Source of the DNA: Lewinellaceae bacterium
GTDB taxonomy: Bacteria > Bacteroidota > Bacteroidia > Chitinophagales > Saprospiraceae
DNA: 64,000 bases
Direction of reading: 5' to 3'
Assembly (NCBI GenBank): GCA_020636435.1
Contig: JACJXX010000002.1
Coordinates: 992,001-1,056,000 of the forward strand
Under the pieces are notes generated by a model that saw nothing but the letters and a program-made list of their open reading frames with translations, made no database searches and had not been told where the DNA came from. Numbering within the stretch: position 1 is the stretch's first letter; the number at the start of each line of letters is the position of its first letter. Of this stretch, positions 1 through 8,586 are shown piece after piece. A program made the position numbers and the translations under genes.

Positions 1-1098
1 CTCGCCGCTCTGGAAAAGGCGCCGCAGGTAAGCCAACTGCCGGAACCGGAAGCGGGCCTGGGCGTTTTTCCATTGCCGGTGGAAACCCGCCTGGGGCCAC
101 AATGGGTTCGCCTGAGCGCCACTCAAATGTTTCCCTGGAAAGGAACCCTGGAGGCCCGGAAAGATGTGGCGCTGGCCATGGCAAAGGCTCAGTTTGAGCA
201 AATCGCCGCCTCCCGCCTCAACCTCCATTATCAGGTCAAACAGGCCTATTTCCAGCTTTACGATCTGGAGGAGCGGCAGCAGATCCTGCAGAAAAGCATT
301 GACATTTTCAGGACGCTCGAATCCATCGCCACTACCCGGGTGGAAACCGGCAAGGCCAACCTGGCCGACGTGCTGCGCATTCAAATCCGCATCCGGGGCC
401 TGGAGGAGGAGTTGAACCTGCTGGACAATCAAAAGAAAAAGCCGTTGGCGGTGATCAACCAATTGCTGAACCGGCCGGAACAGTCGCCGGTGGCACTGGA
501 TGACACCTTGCTTCTGGCGGACCCTCCCTACGAGCGCACCGCCTTGCTCGAAGGCATCCAGGAGGGCCACCCGATGCTGCGCATGTTCAGCCTGCAGCAG
601 GAGGCCGCTCAACGGTCTATCGAGCTAAACGCCCTGGAAGGGAAACCTTCCTTTGGGGTGGGGGTGGATTACATCGCCGTTGGCAAACGCACGGATGCCG
701 ATCCTGCGCACAACGGGAGGGATATTCTCTCGCCCAGGATGAGCGTCCGCATTCCACTTTACCGGGAAAAATACCGCGCAAAAGAGCAGGAGGAAAGGCT
801 GAGGATGCAGGCTTTGGAAACACGAAAACAAAACCTCTTCCTGCAATTTCGAAGCGCTATTGAACAGGCATACACCGACCTGGAAGACGGGAGGATCAAA
901 TACCGGCTTTTTCAGGAGCAGAAGGCTACTACGCAATCGGTCATTGAACTGTTGCTCGCCGCTTACAGCAACGAAGGAGCCAGCTTCATCGACCTGCTTC
1001 AACTGGAAGATCAACTGATCCAATACGACCTGATGATGCTTACCGCCGTGGTGAAAAGTCACCTGGCGCAGGCGGCGATTGAAAGATATATACCTTAA
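1..1098 (+). CDS. TolC-family outer membrane efflux channel, 5' end missing
   Basis: Outer-membrane channel subunit of a tripartite (RND-type) efflux pump. The frame is open at base 1, and the residues before the first in-frame start-like codon (TTG at 73) already follow the family pattern, so the true start lies left of the window. The Q-x-F-P-W-x-G-T-L motif typical of CusC/TolC channels lies near codon 43. Two long helical segments follow, the second ending in the usual L-I-D-L-L-x-x-x-x-x-L pattern. The adaptor gene begins 30 bp downstream on the same strand, so the two are probably one operon, with the RND pump gene likely upstream and outside. The next gene points to heavy-metal export, but the channel itself does not show its substrate. 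Confidence 0.85.
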   Translation, partial: LAALEKAPQVSQLPEPEAGLGVFPLPVETRLGPQWVRLSATQMFPWKGTLEARKDVALAMAKAQFEQIAASRLNLHYQVKQAYFQLYDLEERQQILQKSIDIFRTLESIATTRVETGKANLADVLRIQIRIRGLEEELNLLDNQKKKPLAVINQLLNRPEQSPVALDDTLLLADPPYERTALLEGIQEGHPMLRMFSLQQEAAQRSIELNALEGKPSFGVGVDYIAVGKRTDADPAHNGRDILSPRMSVRIPLYREKYRAKEQEERLRMQALETRKQNLFLQFRSAIEQAYTDLEDGRIKYRLFQEQKATTQSVIELLLAAYSNEGASFIDLLQLEDQLIQYDLMMLTAVVKSHLAQAAIERYIP

Positions 1099-1128
1099 TA
1101 CTACTTTGTTGGTTTAAAATTAACCAAT

Positions 1129-2925
1129 ATGAACAACTTGAAAATATTCCTCATTATCATCATAACCGCTCTCCTCAGCCTGGGAGCAGGCTACCTGATC
1201 TTTGGAAACAGGACTGTGGCGAGCCAGGAGCATGAGAACCCACCGCCAGCCACCATGGAATCCAAGGAAATCTGGACCTGCTCCATGCACCCGCAGATCA
1301 GGCAGAATGAACCCGGAAACTGCCCTATTTGCGGCATGGAACTCATACCGCTGAACGAAGCCTCCTCTTCGGACAACCCCCTGGTCATGGAAATGACTCC
1401 GGAGGCGGTAAAATTGGCAAACATACAGACTGTAGCCGTAGGGAATGCCAACGGCGCCAATACCAAAACAATCGCTCTAACCGGCAAAGTGCAAACGGAC
1501 GAGCGGCTTGTTTCCAGCCAGGTAGCCCATGTTCCCGGCAGGATCGAGCAACTTTTTGTCACTTTCACCGGCGAGCAGGTGCTTAAGGGCCAGCGATTGG
1601 CCACGATATACTCCCCGGAGCTGGTCAGCGCGCAACGGGAGCTGATCGAAGCGCTCAAATGGAAAGGTGCTCAGCCCCAATTGCTGGAAGCCGCCCGCAA
1701 CAAGCTCCGCAACTGGAAGGTGCCCGGCGCCACTATCGCAGAGATAGAAAATTCGAAAGAAGTACAATCCAATATTACGGTATTCGCCGATCAGAGCGGA
1801 GTAGTGCTGAAGCGCCGGGTATCCGTGGGCGATTACCTCAAAGAAGGCGAGGTCTTGTTTGATATTGCCAGGCTGGACCGGGTATGGGTGTTGTTTGATG
1901 CTTATGAAGAGGACCTTGCCGAGATCAGAGTGGGCGATGTCGTTTCGTATACGGCGCCCGCCATTCCCGGGCGAATCTTCAGCGCCCGCATTTCCTTTAT
2001 CGACCCGGTCATTGATCCACAAACCCGGATAGCCTCTCTGCGGGCGGAGGCGCCTAACCCCGGCGGGCGGCTGAAGCCGGAAATGTTTGTGAGGGGAACG
2101 GTCAAAGCTGAAAGCGAAGCGGGAAAAGGCGCCGTGTCTGTTCCCAAAACAGCAGTGATGTGGACAGGGGAGCGCTCGATAGTGTATGTGGAAGTGCCTG
2201 GCGCCAGCGTCCCTTCTTATGAGTTTCGCGAGGTGACTTTGGGTGATGCGGCAGGTAGTGAATACATTGTAAAGAAAGGGCTGGAAGCAGGCGAGCGGGT
2301 CGTCGTCAACGGCGCTTTTGTCATCGATGCCGCCGCTCAGCTCAACAATATGGGGAGCATGATGAACCGCAATGTGGCGCAAACCGGAATGTCGGAAATG
2401 GCGCCGGACCATACCGCTCATACGCCCGAAGCTTTCAGCAAGCAGTTGAGGAACGTGGTAGGCAATTACCTTTCTCTGAAAGACGCGCTGGTCGCTTCTG
2501 ACGCCAGCCAGGCCGGGCAGAGCGCCGAAAAGTTCCTTATGGCTCTGGAAAAAGTGGATATGAGCCTCCTGAAAGGCGATGCGCACCGGTATTGGATGGA
2601 AAAACTGGGATCGCTGAAAGCGCACGGAAACGGCATCAGGGCAAGCAAGAACCTTGAAGAACAGCGAAAGCAGTTTAGTTTCCTGACCAATACGCTGGTG
2701 GAGGACTTAACGGCATTTGGCACGGGCGGAGATACCCTTTACCTGCAACACTGCCCGATGGCCTTTGACAATGAGGGCGCCGACTGGCTAAGCAGTGGGG
2801 AGGAGATCCGAAATCCCTATTTCGGAGATAAGATGCTCAAGTGCGGCTCGGTCAAGGAGTCATTCCCGCTGGAGCGCAAGAAGCCGACGGCACAGGCGAA
2901 CCCGAATCAATTTCATAACCATTAA
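1129..2925 (+). CDS. CusB-like RND periplasmic adaptor with heavy-metal-binding and DUF3347 domains
   Basis: Membrane-fusion (adaptor) protein of 598 residues linking an inner-membrane RND pump to the preceding TolC channel. Residues 1-25 form a membrane anchor or signal. Residues about 49-75 are a heavy-metal-binding domain with the paired motif CSMHP...CPICGM. Residues about 110-410 are the barrel-sandwich, lipoyl and beta-barrel region of CusB-type adaptors. Residues about 433-575 match the DUF3347 pattern, common at the C terminus of Bacteroidota copper adaptors, and include an HCPMAF...GDKMLKCG motif. The protein is longer than Proteobacterial CusB because of both extra domains. It lies 30 bp after the channel gene and 12 bp before a second HMBD protein. 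Copper or silver export is inferred from the domains. Confidence 0.9.
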   Translation: MNNLKIFLIIIITALLSLGAGYLIFGNRTVASQEHENPPPATMESKEIWTCSMHPQIRQNEPGNCPICGMELIPLNEASSSDNPLVMEMTPEAVKLANIQTVAVGNANGANTKTIALTGKVQTDERLVSSQVAHVPGRIEQLFVTFTGEQVLKGQRLATIYSPELVSAQRELIEALKWKGAQPQLLEAARNKLRNWKVPGATIAEIENSKEVQSNITVFADQSGVVLKRRVSVGDYLKEGEVLFDIARLDRVWVLFDAYEEDLAEIRVGDVVSYTAPAIPGRIFSARISFIDPVIDPQTRIASLRAEAPNPGGRLKPEMFVRGTVKAESEAGKGAVSVPKTAVMWTGERSIVYVEVPGASVPSYEFREVTLGDAAGSEYIVKKGLEAGERVVVNGAFVIDAAAQLNNMGSMMNRNVAQTGMSEMAPDHTAHTPEAFSKQLRNVVGNYLSLKDALVASDASQAGQSAEKFLMALEKVDMSLLKGDAHRYWMEKLGSLKAHGNGIRASKNLEEQRKQFSFLTNTLVEDLTAFGTGGDTLYLQHCPMAFDNEGADWLSSGEEIRNPYFGDKMLKCGSVKESFPLERKKPTAQANPNQFHNH

Positions 2926-2937
2926 TAATTTCAAACC

Positions 2938-3261
2938 ATGAAATCTCTAAAATCAATTAGTGTTTTAGCCTTGTTGTTCAGCATGGCTTTGTTTGCCTGG
3001 TCTTGTGGAGGCAATAGTGGCCACAGCCATGACGGAGACAGTGGCCATGACGCTACCCAAACCGAAGCGGCTCACGAAGGCCACGATCATGATGCAGCCC
3101 ATTCAGAAGCACACCACGGCGAGGGCAAAGAATATACCTCGGCCTATGTCTGCCCCATGCACTGCGAAGGCAGCGGGAGTGAAGAACCTGGCAACTGCCC
3201 GGTGTGCGGAATGGATTATGTTGCCCAGGCGGAGCATGTCAAGGATGGGCATTCGCATTGA
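2938..3261 (+). CDS. His-rich lipoprotein with heavy-metal-binding domain
   Basis: A 107-residue protein starting 12 bp after the adaptor gene. It has a signal peptide ending at a Cys after AWS (residue 23), consistent with a lipoprotein. A His/Asp/Glu-rich linker (many HxH and GHDHD-like clusters) is followed by an HMBD with YVCPMHC and CPVCGMDY, the same fold as in the adaptor. It probably captures metal ions in the periplasm and hands them to the pump. That role is inference from composition and operon position. The His-rich C-terminal tail ends in GHSH. Confidence 0.85.
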   Translation: MKSLKSISVLALLFSMALFAWSCGGNSGHSHDGDSGHDATQTEAAHEGHDHDAAHSEAHHGEGKEYTSAYVCPMHCEGSGSEEPGNCPVCGMDYVAQAEHVKDGHSH

Positions 3262-3353
3262 TTATATAGGGTTGGGCTTTGGTTTAGTCCTGCCCCAAAG
3301 GGGCCACTTTGTGGTAAGGACGACAGGTTTTGTTTCCATTTATTGTCAATGAA

Positions 3354-3845
3354 ATGAAAACGGAAGAGAATATCGCCATCCTGATGGCTGATTTATCAGG
3401 GTATACTGCGCTTACTGAAACGCATGGCGCTGTTTCCGCTGCGGATTTAATAGAGAAGTATGTCAGCATTGCTGAGAATTGTCTTGTTGGCGATTCCAAA
3501 CTACACGAACGTAGAGGCGATGAAATAATGATTGTATCTGCTTCTCCGGATTTCTTATTAGCTACGGCATTAATGATCGGGAAACATACATCAAAAGAAG
3601 AAAATTTTCTCCAGCTTCATGGAGGGTTACATTATGGCAAAGTTTTAAAAAGAGGCAACAGCTATTTTGGATCGACTATTAATCTTACTTCAAGGATTGC
3701 TGCTAAAGCAAAAGCAGGAACATTTTGGTGTTCTGATGAATATGTAAATGCATTGACCGATAAATCTGCATTCTCACTGACTTCAAAGGGAAATCAACGG
3801 TTTAAAAATGTCCCTAAAGAAAAAAAAGTATTTGAATTATACTGA
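3354..3845 (+). CDS. Stand-alone class III adenylate/guanylate cyclase-domain protein
   Basis: About 163 residues forming a single class III nucleotide cyclase catalytic domain, with no sensor domain. The first metal Asp is in the MADLSGYTALTE motif and the second in RRGDEIMIV. The G-x-x-x-N-x-x-x-R transition-state motif is present (GSTINLTSRI), so activity is possible. I chose ATG 3354 over an upstream TTG (3330), because the TTG extension adds eight residues with no family similarity. The gene follows the metal lipoprotein gene by 92 bp on the same strand. It could make cAMP or act as a degenerate nucleotide-binding sensor; the sequence does not settle which. Confidence 0.75.
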   Translation: MKTEENIAILMADLSGYTALTETHGAVSAADLIEKYVSIAENCLVGDSKLHERRGDEIMIVSASPDFLLATALMIGKHTSKEENFLQLHGGLHYGKVLKRGNSYFGSTINLTSRIAAKAKAGTFWCSDEYVNALTDKSAFSLTSKGNQRFKNVPKEKKVFELY

Positions 3846-3941
3846 CGCACGGCTGGTTTTGTCGGCCACAGAACCGGCCGGGTCAGCATATACTGACCTC
3901 GCTGGTTTTTGTAAAGCAAAAACCAAGCGTGCGTCAGTATA
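3838..3941. repeat. Nested inverted repeat with terminal CTGACGCACG arms
   Basis: The outer arms begin ATACTGACGCACG and end CGTGCGTCAGTAT and are imperfect over about 22 bp. Inside are two smaller hairpins: GGTCAG/CTGACC, and GGTTTTTG/CAAAAACC around a 5-base loop. The left arm overlaps the 3' end of the cyclase gene. A related CTGACGCACG segment with partial arms lies near 42262-42312. It may be a dispersed REP/MITE-like element that doubles as a transcription terminator. Confidence 0.6.
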
Positions 3942-3950
3942 GATATTGAG

Positions 3951-4091
3951 ATGAAGAATGGATTTTATATTGACCCGGTTTGCCGTATGCTTCTCCTGAA
4001 TCCCAAAAGGGCTATCAGGTACCCGGGCAAAACTGAAGTCTTTTTTTGTTCTACAGATTGCCTGGAAATATATTCAGCGCATAAACATTAA
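3951..4091 (+). CDS. 46-residue YHS-domain protein
   Basis: A very short gene starting at ATG 3951 and ending TAA 4091. The product carries the YHS pattern: DPVCRM near the N terminus, then Y-x-G, then FFCSTDC and a C-terminal Y-S-x-H. YHS domains bind metal ions through these Cys residues and occur in copper-handling proteins and alone. The classical DPVCGM is DPVCRM here. It sits downstream of the metal efflux cluster, so a small metal chaperone is a reasonable inference. Confidence 0.75.
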   Translation: MKNGFYIDPVCRMLLLNPKRAIRYPGKTEVFFCSTDCLEIYSAHKH

Positions 4092-4111
4092 TCCATTTTA
4101 AATACAAAATA

Positions 4112-4519
4112 ATGACTGCTGTAACAATTGGGATCGTCTCGGGTTTTTTGACCATTTTGGCAATCAGATTAATGAAGCTCATGGATAAACCTGTGATTTA
4201 TGGCCTGATACTTTCCGGAATTGGTTTTCTCTATGTTGGATTTACCTGGTCAGATACCCCCTCTTTACTTATTACGTCTATTCAGGCATTTTGCTTTCTC
4301 CTCCTGGCTTATTTTGGTATCCGGAAGAATATAAACTTTTTAATTGCAGGATATTTTCTGCATGGAATATGGGATTTCATCTATGGTTTTTTCCCTGCTT
4401 CAAATCTGATCCCCCCGCATTACGATTTGTTTTGCTTATCCATAGATTTTACCATTGGGGCCTATCTATTAATGATCCGATACAGAATTGTAAAAACTGT
4501 ACCTGATATAAAAATCTGA
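4112..4519 (+). CDS. Small integral membrane protein, DUF6010-like
   Basis: A 135-residue protein with about four transmembrane helices (residues about 5-22, 28-45, 50-68 and 73-125 in two segments). It has a conserved-looking H-x-x-W-D-x-x-Y motif (HGIWDFIY) followed by a C-x-x-x-D-x-x-x-G-x-Y segment. This resembles the uncharacterised DUF6010 family, though I make that match from memory of the pattern only. It starts 20 bp after the YHS gene. An attC-like hairpin begins 12 bp after its stop, so it may be, or once have been, an integron cassette. Confidence 0.65.
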   Translation: MTAVTIGIVSGFLTILAIRLMKLMDKPVIYGLILSGIGFLYVGFTWSDTPSLLITSIQAFCFLLLAYFGIRKNINFLIAGYFLHGIWDFIYGFFPASNLIPPHYDLFCLSIDFTIGAYLLMIRYRIVKTVPDIKI

Positions 4520-4530
4520 AAAAATGCTCA

Positions 4531-4606
4531 TTATAACGTTTTGCGTAGCTACCGGGACGTTTGCCTCGGTGCGGGGTTCGAAGAACAGCTACGCAATCCG
4601 TTACAA
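4531..4606. other. Solitary attC-like hairpin
   Basis: The left box ends AAC (TTATAAC, 4531-4537) and the right box is GTTACAA (4600-4606). Between them are perfect complementary arms TTGCGTAGCT (4541-4550) and AGCTACGCAA (4587-4596). This box-spacer-arm order is that of integron attC sites, and the 76 bp length is within range. It directly follows the 4112-4519 gene. I did not find the matching cassette start (GTTATAA) upstream, so it is less certain than the sites in the main array. Confidence 0.5.
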
Positions 4607-4756
4607 TCAGCAAAAAATGAAATTTTATTGGACAATGCTGGCGGGTTTGAAAAGCCATTACCGCCTGGAACTTGAAAATATAATGAGGCCTTATAAAGGA
4701 CTTTAAAAGACAATAAGCATGCAAACGGTAGCCAAATATTTCATTCGGGGTGGTTT

Positions 4757-5320
4757 TTACTTCAGAAATATGGCATCAACCTGTATGGAAAAACCTTTGA
4801 GAGCCTGAGAAGTGATTTGTTCGTTGTCGATGCCAAAAGCGTGCAGTTCGTAAACGCCTTCTTTCAGGATGTAGATTTCAATGGAACGGTAGGAAGGGTC
4901 GACAATCCAGTATTCCACAACCCCATACTGCGCATACAGCCTCTTTTTTTCCAGGTGGTCTCTCTTGTAAGAAGAAGGAGAGACAATCTCGACAACCAGA
5001 TCGGGCACGCCCCGGATGCCCCATTCGGGGTCAAGCAGCTTCATTTTTTCTTTGCTCAAAAAAATCAGGTCCGGCTGCGGGGCATTTTCTTCCGAAAGGA
5101 TTACAGCGGTGGGCGAGGAAAAGACCATTCCCATTTCTTTGTCGTCGACAAAACGGGAGAGGCTTAAAAACAATTTGCTTTGAGCAAACTGATGCTCACC
5201 GGAGGGGGCGTTCTTTCTCACTAATTCGCCATTTATGAGTTCGTACAAAAAGGGGTCATCCTCGGGGAAATCCATTTTCGCAAACTCTTTATAGGTAATT
5301 TTCCTGGACAAAACTTCCAT
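4757..5320 (-). CDS. Uma2-family PD-(D/E)XK restriction-endonuclease-like protein
   Basis: A 187-residue protein of the Uma2 (DUF820) family, a PD-(D/E)XK nuclease fold common in bacteria and of unclear biological role. Visible family signatures are YELINGELV near residue 30, PQPDLIFLS (metal Asp), VPDLVVEIVSPSS (Glu of the motif) and K-x-x-Y-x-x-x-G-V-x-E-Y-W-I-V-D-P. Length is normal for the family. It is transcribed away from the metal cluster and towards nothing obvious. uvrA lies 80 bp upstream on the same strand, but no operon link is evident. Confidence 0.9.
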   Translation of the reverse strand: MEVLSRKITYKEFAKMDFPEDDPFLYELINGELVRKNAPSGEHQFAQSKLFLSLSRFVDDKEMGMVFSSPTAVILSEENAPQPDLIFLSKEKMKLLDPEWGIRGVPDLVVEIVSPSSYKRDHLEKKRLYAQYGVVEYWIVDPSYRSIEIYILKEGVYELHAFGIDNEQITSQALKGFSIQVDAIFLK

Positions 5321-5399
5321 ACCAATGGTTTTGAATCCAACCTTTAATTTTCCGTTGAATACTTATGTTCAAGATATAAAAAACGCCAAAAAAATCCAA

Positions 5400-8243
5400 C
5401 TACAACTTATCCTTCAAATACTCCCCCGTGTAAGACCCCTCCACCTTTGCCAACTCCTCCGGCGTGCCCTGGAAGACGAGGTAGCCGCCGTCCTTTCCGC
5501 CGCCGGGCCCGAGGTCGACCACCCAGTCGGCGCATTTGATCACCTCCATGTTGTGTTCTACGATGAGCACGGTGTGGCCGTTCTCGACCAGAGCGTTCAT
5601 GGCGTCGAGCAGTTTGCGGATGTCGTGGAAATGCAGGCCCGTGGTGGGTTCGTCAAAGATGAACAGAATGTGCTCGTTGGAGCGTTCGCGGGTGAGGAAG
5701 GAGGCCAGCTTGACGCGCTGGGCTTCCCCGCCGGAGAGGGTGCTGGAAGACTGCCCGAGGTGAATGTAGCCCAGGCCCACGTCGGCCAGCGGCTGCAATT
5801 TGCTGATGACATCCTTTTCGTCGGCAAAGAATTCGAGGGCTTCCTCCACGCTGAGTTCCAGGATGTCGTAGATGTTTTTGCCCTTGTAGGCCACATCCAG
5901 TACCTCCTGTTTGAATCGCTTGCCGCCGCACTCCTCGCATTCCAGGCGCACGTCGGCCAGGAACTGCATTTCTATGACCTGCTCGCCTTCCCCCTTGCAG
6001 GTGTCGCAGCGGCCGCCGTCGACGTTGAAGGAGAAGTGCTTGGGTTTGAACCCATGAATGCGGGACAGTTGCTGGTCGGACATCAGCTTGCGTATGCTGT
6101 CGTAGGCCTTGACGTAAGTCACCGGGTTGGAGCGGGAGGATTTGCCGATCGGGTTCTGGTTGACCATTTCCACCTGAGTGAGCAGGGAAAGGCTGCCCCC
6201 CAATTGCCCGAACTGGCCTGGCGCGCGAGAATAACTTTCACCCAGGTGCTTTTTCAGGGCGGGATAGAGGATGGACTTGACCAGAGTGGTTTTGCCCGAA
6301 CCGGAAACACCCGACACCACCGTCATGGCGTTGAGAGGTATGCGGACGTCGATATTCTGCAGGTTGTGCTGGCGGGCGCCCTGGATTTCCAGGAAGTTGC
6401 TGCTCTTCCGGCGCTGCCGGGGCACCTCTATTTCCATTCGCCCGCTCATGTATTTTGCCGTGAGGCTGTCCGCCGCTTCGTCGTAAATGGCTTCATAGGG
6501 GCCGGCGAAGACGACTTCTCCGCCGTGAATGCCGGCAGCCGGGCCGATATCGATCAGGTAGTCGGCATTTTTGATGATGTCTTCTTCGTGTTCCACCACG
6601 ATGACGGTGTTGCCCATATCGCGCAGGGACTTCAGCACGCGCACCAGGCGGCTGGTGTCCCGGGGGTGCAGGCCAACGCTGGGCTCATCCAGGATGTACA
6701 TAGAGCTGGTCAGGTTGCTGCCCAGCGTGCGGGTCAGGTTGATGCGCTGGGTCTCTCCGCCGCTGAGGGTAGCGGAAATGCGGCCCAGCGTGAGGTAGCT
6801 CAAGCCCACGTCGCACATAAACTGCAGGCGGTTGGTGATCTCGAGCAGCAGGCGGCGCGCCACTTTGGCGTCGAACTCGCTCAGTTCGAGGGTACGGAAA
6901 AATTCCAGCAGCTCGTCGATGGGCAGGCCCACCAGTTCGGTGATGTCGCTGCCGTCGATCTTTACGTAGGTGGCTTCTTTGCGCAGGCGGCCGCCATCGC
7001 ACGTGTGGCAGGTGGTCCGGCCGCGGTAGCGGGCCAGCATCACCCGGTTCTGTATTTTGTAAGTCTTCTCTTCCAGCTCCGCAAAAAAGTCGTTGATGCC
7101 GCTGAAGTAGCGGTTGCCGGCCCACAGCAGGCGGCGCTCTTCCTTGCTCAAATCCTGGTAGGCGCGGTGAACGGGGAAGTCGAATTTGTGGGCGGCCTCC
7201 AGCAGGTGGTCCAGCCACAGGCCGTACTTTTCGCCCTTCCAGCAAGCGATGGCCCCTTCGTAGACCGACTTTGACTTATCGGGAACGACCTTGTTTTCAT
7301 CAATGCCCATCACTTTGCTGAAGCCTTCGCAGGTGGGGCAGGCACCGTAGGGGTTGTTGAAGTTGAACAGCTGGGGGCTGGGCTCCGGAAAGGACAGGCC
7401 GTCGAGCTCGAAACGGTTGTTGAATCCCTTTTCTTCTTTGCCCACGACTTCCACCAAACATTCACCCTCCGACTCGTAGAAAGCCGTCTGAACCGAATCC
7501 CCGATCCGCTTGACATTTTCCTCATCCTCCGGCTTGACGACGAAGCGGTCGACCAGGATGCGGATGCCTTCTTCCCGTGCCTCTCCGAGTTTTTTGTTTA
7601 AAAAGGCCGGGCCTTGTTCCAGGACATCCTGGATGTTTTGCAGTTCTCCTTCTCGCTGAAGGCGGGTATACCCTTTTTGCAGCAACAGTTCCAGCTCCTG
7701 TTTCAGCCCGCGGTCTTTGTATTTGTAAGGCAGGGGAATGAAGAGCTGTATTTTGTCGCCCTCTTCAAATTGATGAATGTAATCGGTCACATCCGACACC
7801 ACGTGTTTTTTGACCCGGTTGCCCGAAACGGGAGAGATGGTTTGTCCGATGCGCGCATACAATATGCGCAGGTAGTCGTAGACTTCGGTCAGCGTACCCA
7901 CCGTGGAGCGGGCGTTGCTGGTGCTTACCTTTTGCTCGATGGCGATGGCCGGGCAGATGCCCTTGATGTAGTCCACGTCCGGCTTTTTCATGCGCATGAG
8001 GAACTGCCGGGCGTAGGAGGAGAGGCTTTCCACGTAACGGCGCTGCCCCTCGGCAAAAAGGGTATCCATGGTGATAGAGGATTTCCCTGAGCCGGAGACG
8101 CCGGTCACCACCACCAGCCGGTTCTTGGGAATATTCAGGCTTACGTTTTTCAGGTTATTGGCGCGGGCGCCCTTGATGAAGATGGTATCTTTGAACCTTT
8201 CCCCGCTTGGTTTTTCAAGTACAACTTCGTCTTTCTTCGGCAT
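5400..8243 (-). CDS. uvrA: Excinuclease ABC subunit A
   Basis: DNA damage-sensing ATPase of nucleotide excision repair, partner of UvrB. Both ATPase modules are complete: Walker A GVSGSGKSS with signature LSGGETQRI, then GVSGSGKTT with LSGGEAQRV. Zinc-module cysteines are visible as CPTC, CHTC, and CDTCKGEG...CEECGG. I chose ATG 8243 (MPKKDEVVLE, about 947 residues, normal UvrA length). The frame stays open to 8462, but that extension reads through a strong intrinsic terminator (8440-8482) and has no family similarity. No uvrB is nearby. It is probably monocistronic. Confidence 0.95.
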   Translation of the reverse strand: MPKKDEVVLEKPSGERFKDTIFIKGARANNLKNVSLNIPKNRLVVVTGVSGSGKSSITMDTLFAEGQRRYVESLSSYARQFLMRMKKPDVDYIKGICPAIAIEQKVSTSNARSTVGTLTEVYDYLRILYARIGQTISPVSGNRVKKHVVSDVTDYIHQFEEGDKIQLFIPLPYKYKDRGLKQELELLLQKGYTRLQREGELQNIQDVLEQGPAFLNKKLGEAREEGIRILVDRFVVKPEDEENVKRIGDSVQTAFYESEGECLVEVVGKEEKGFNNRFELDGLSFPEPSPQLFNFNNPYGACPTCEGFSKVMGIDENKVVPDKSKSVYEGAIACWKGEKYGLWLDHLLEAAHKFDFPVHRAYQDLSKEERRLLWAGNRYFSGINDFFAELEEKTYKIQNRVMLARYRGRTTCHTCDGGRLRKEATYVKIDGSDITELVGLPIDELLEFFRTLELSEFDAKVARRLLLEITNRLQFMCDVGLSYLTLGRISATLSGGETQRINLTRTLGSNLTSSMYILDEPSVGLHPRDTSRLVRVLKSLRDMGNTVIVVEHEEDIIKNADYLIDIGPAAGIHGGEVVFAGPYEAIYDEAADSLTAKYMSGRMEIEVPRQRRKSSNFLEIQGARQHNLQNIDVRIPLNAMTVVSGVSGSGKTTLVKSILYPALKKHLGESYSRAPGQFGQLGGSLSLLTQVEMVNQNPIGKSSRSNPVTYVKAYDSIRKLMSDQQLSRIHGFKPKHFSFNVDGGRCDTCKGEGEQVIEMQFLADVRLECEECGGKRFKQEVLDVAYKGKNIYDILELSVEEALEFFADEKDVISKLQPLADVGLGYIHLGQSSSTLSGGEAQRVKLASFLTRERSNEHILFIFDEPTTGLHFHDIRKLLDAMNALVENGHTVLIVEHNMEVIKCADWVVDLGPGGGKDGGYLVFQGTPEELAKVEGSYTGEYLKDKL

Positions 8244-8439
8244 GGATGTTTTTTTTTCTTGTCGAAAAGCGGCCACGGCTTTTCGCAGCTCTGCCGGGCT
8301 GCTTTTCGTCGAGCCTTTGCGGCCATAGGCTTGCTGTGCGCTATTGGTGGCGTTATGGCTGGCGCCAGCTTTGCCGCGCCATTCTAATATAAGTATAATT
8401 GGAACAAAATAGCGAAGGTAGGGTTTTTGCTGCTCGTTT

Positions 8440-8482
8440 AAAAAAATCGGCCAAAGCGGCATTACTGCCCCTTCGGCCGATG
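8440..8482 (-). terminator. Intrinsic terminator between the sigma factor gene and uvrA
   Basis: Read on the minus strand, a long stem built from ATCGGCC / GGCCGAT with inner GGGCA/TGCC pairing is followed by a run of seven T. It lies 105 bp after the sigma factor stop and ends that transcript before uvrA. A second perfect palindrome, ATTGCCCC-TT-GGGGCAAT, is at 8514-8531. The rest of 8244-8586 shows no gene. Confidence 0.8.
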
Positions 8483-8586
8483 TGATATGGAATAATAGGT
8501 GTTAGGAGAATGCATTGCCCCTTGGGGCAATAGGTAATGGCGTAATGGGGAAGCGGATGGAAAACCATCGGCTTCGGCTCCAGATT

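Noticed and set aside
5325..7274. 649-residue open frame on the plus strand
   Set aside because: It is fully antisense to uvrA and has no domain. GC-rich codon use opens the opposite frames; the uvrA motifs are decisive.
8244..8462. N-terminal extension of UvrA
   Set aside because: The extension runs through the intrinsic terminator of the sigma factor gene and lacks similarity to UvrA.
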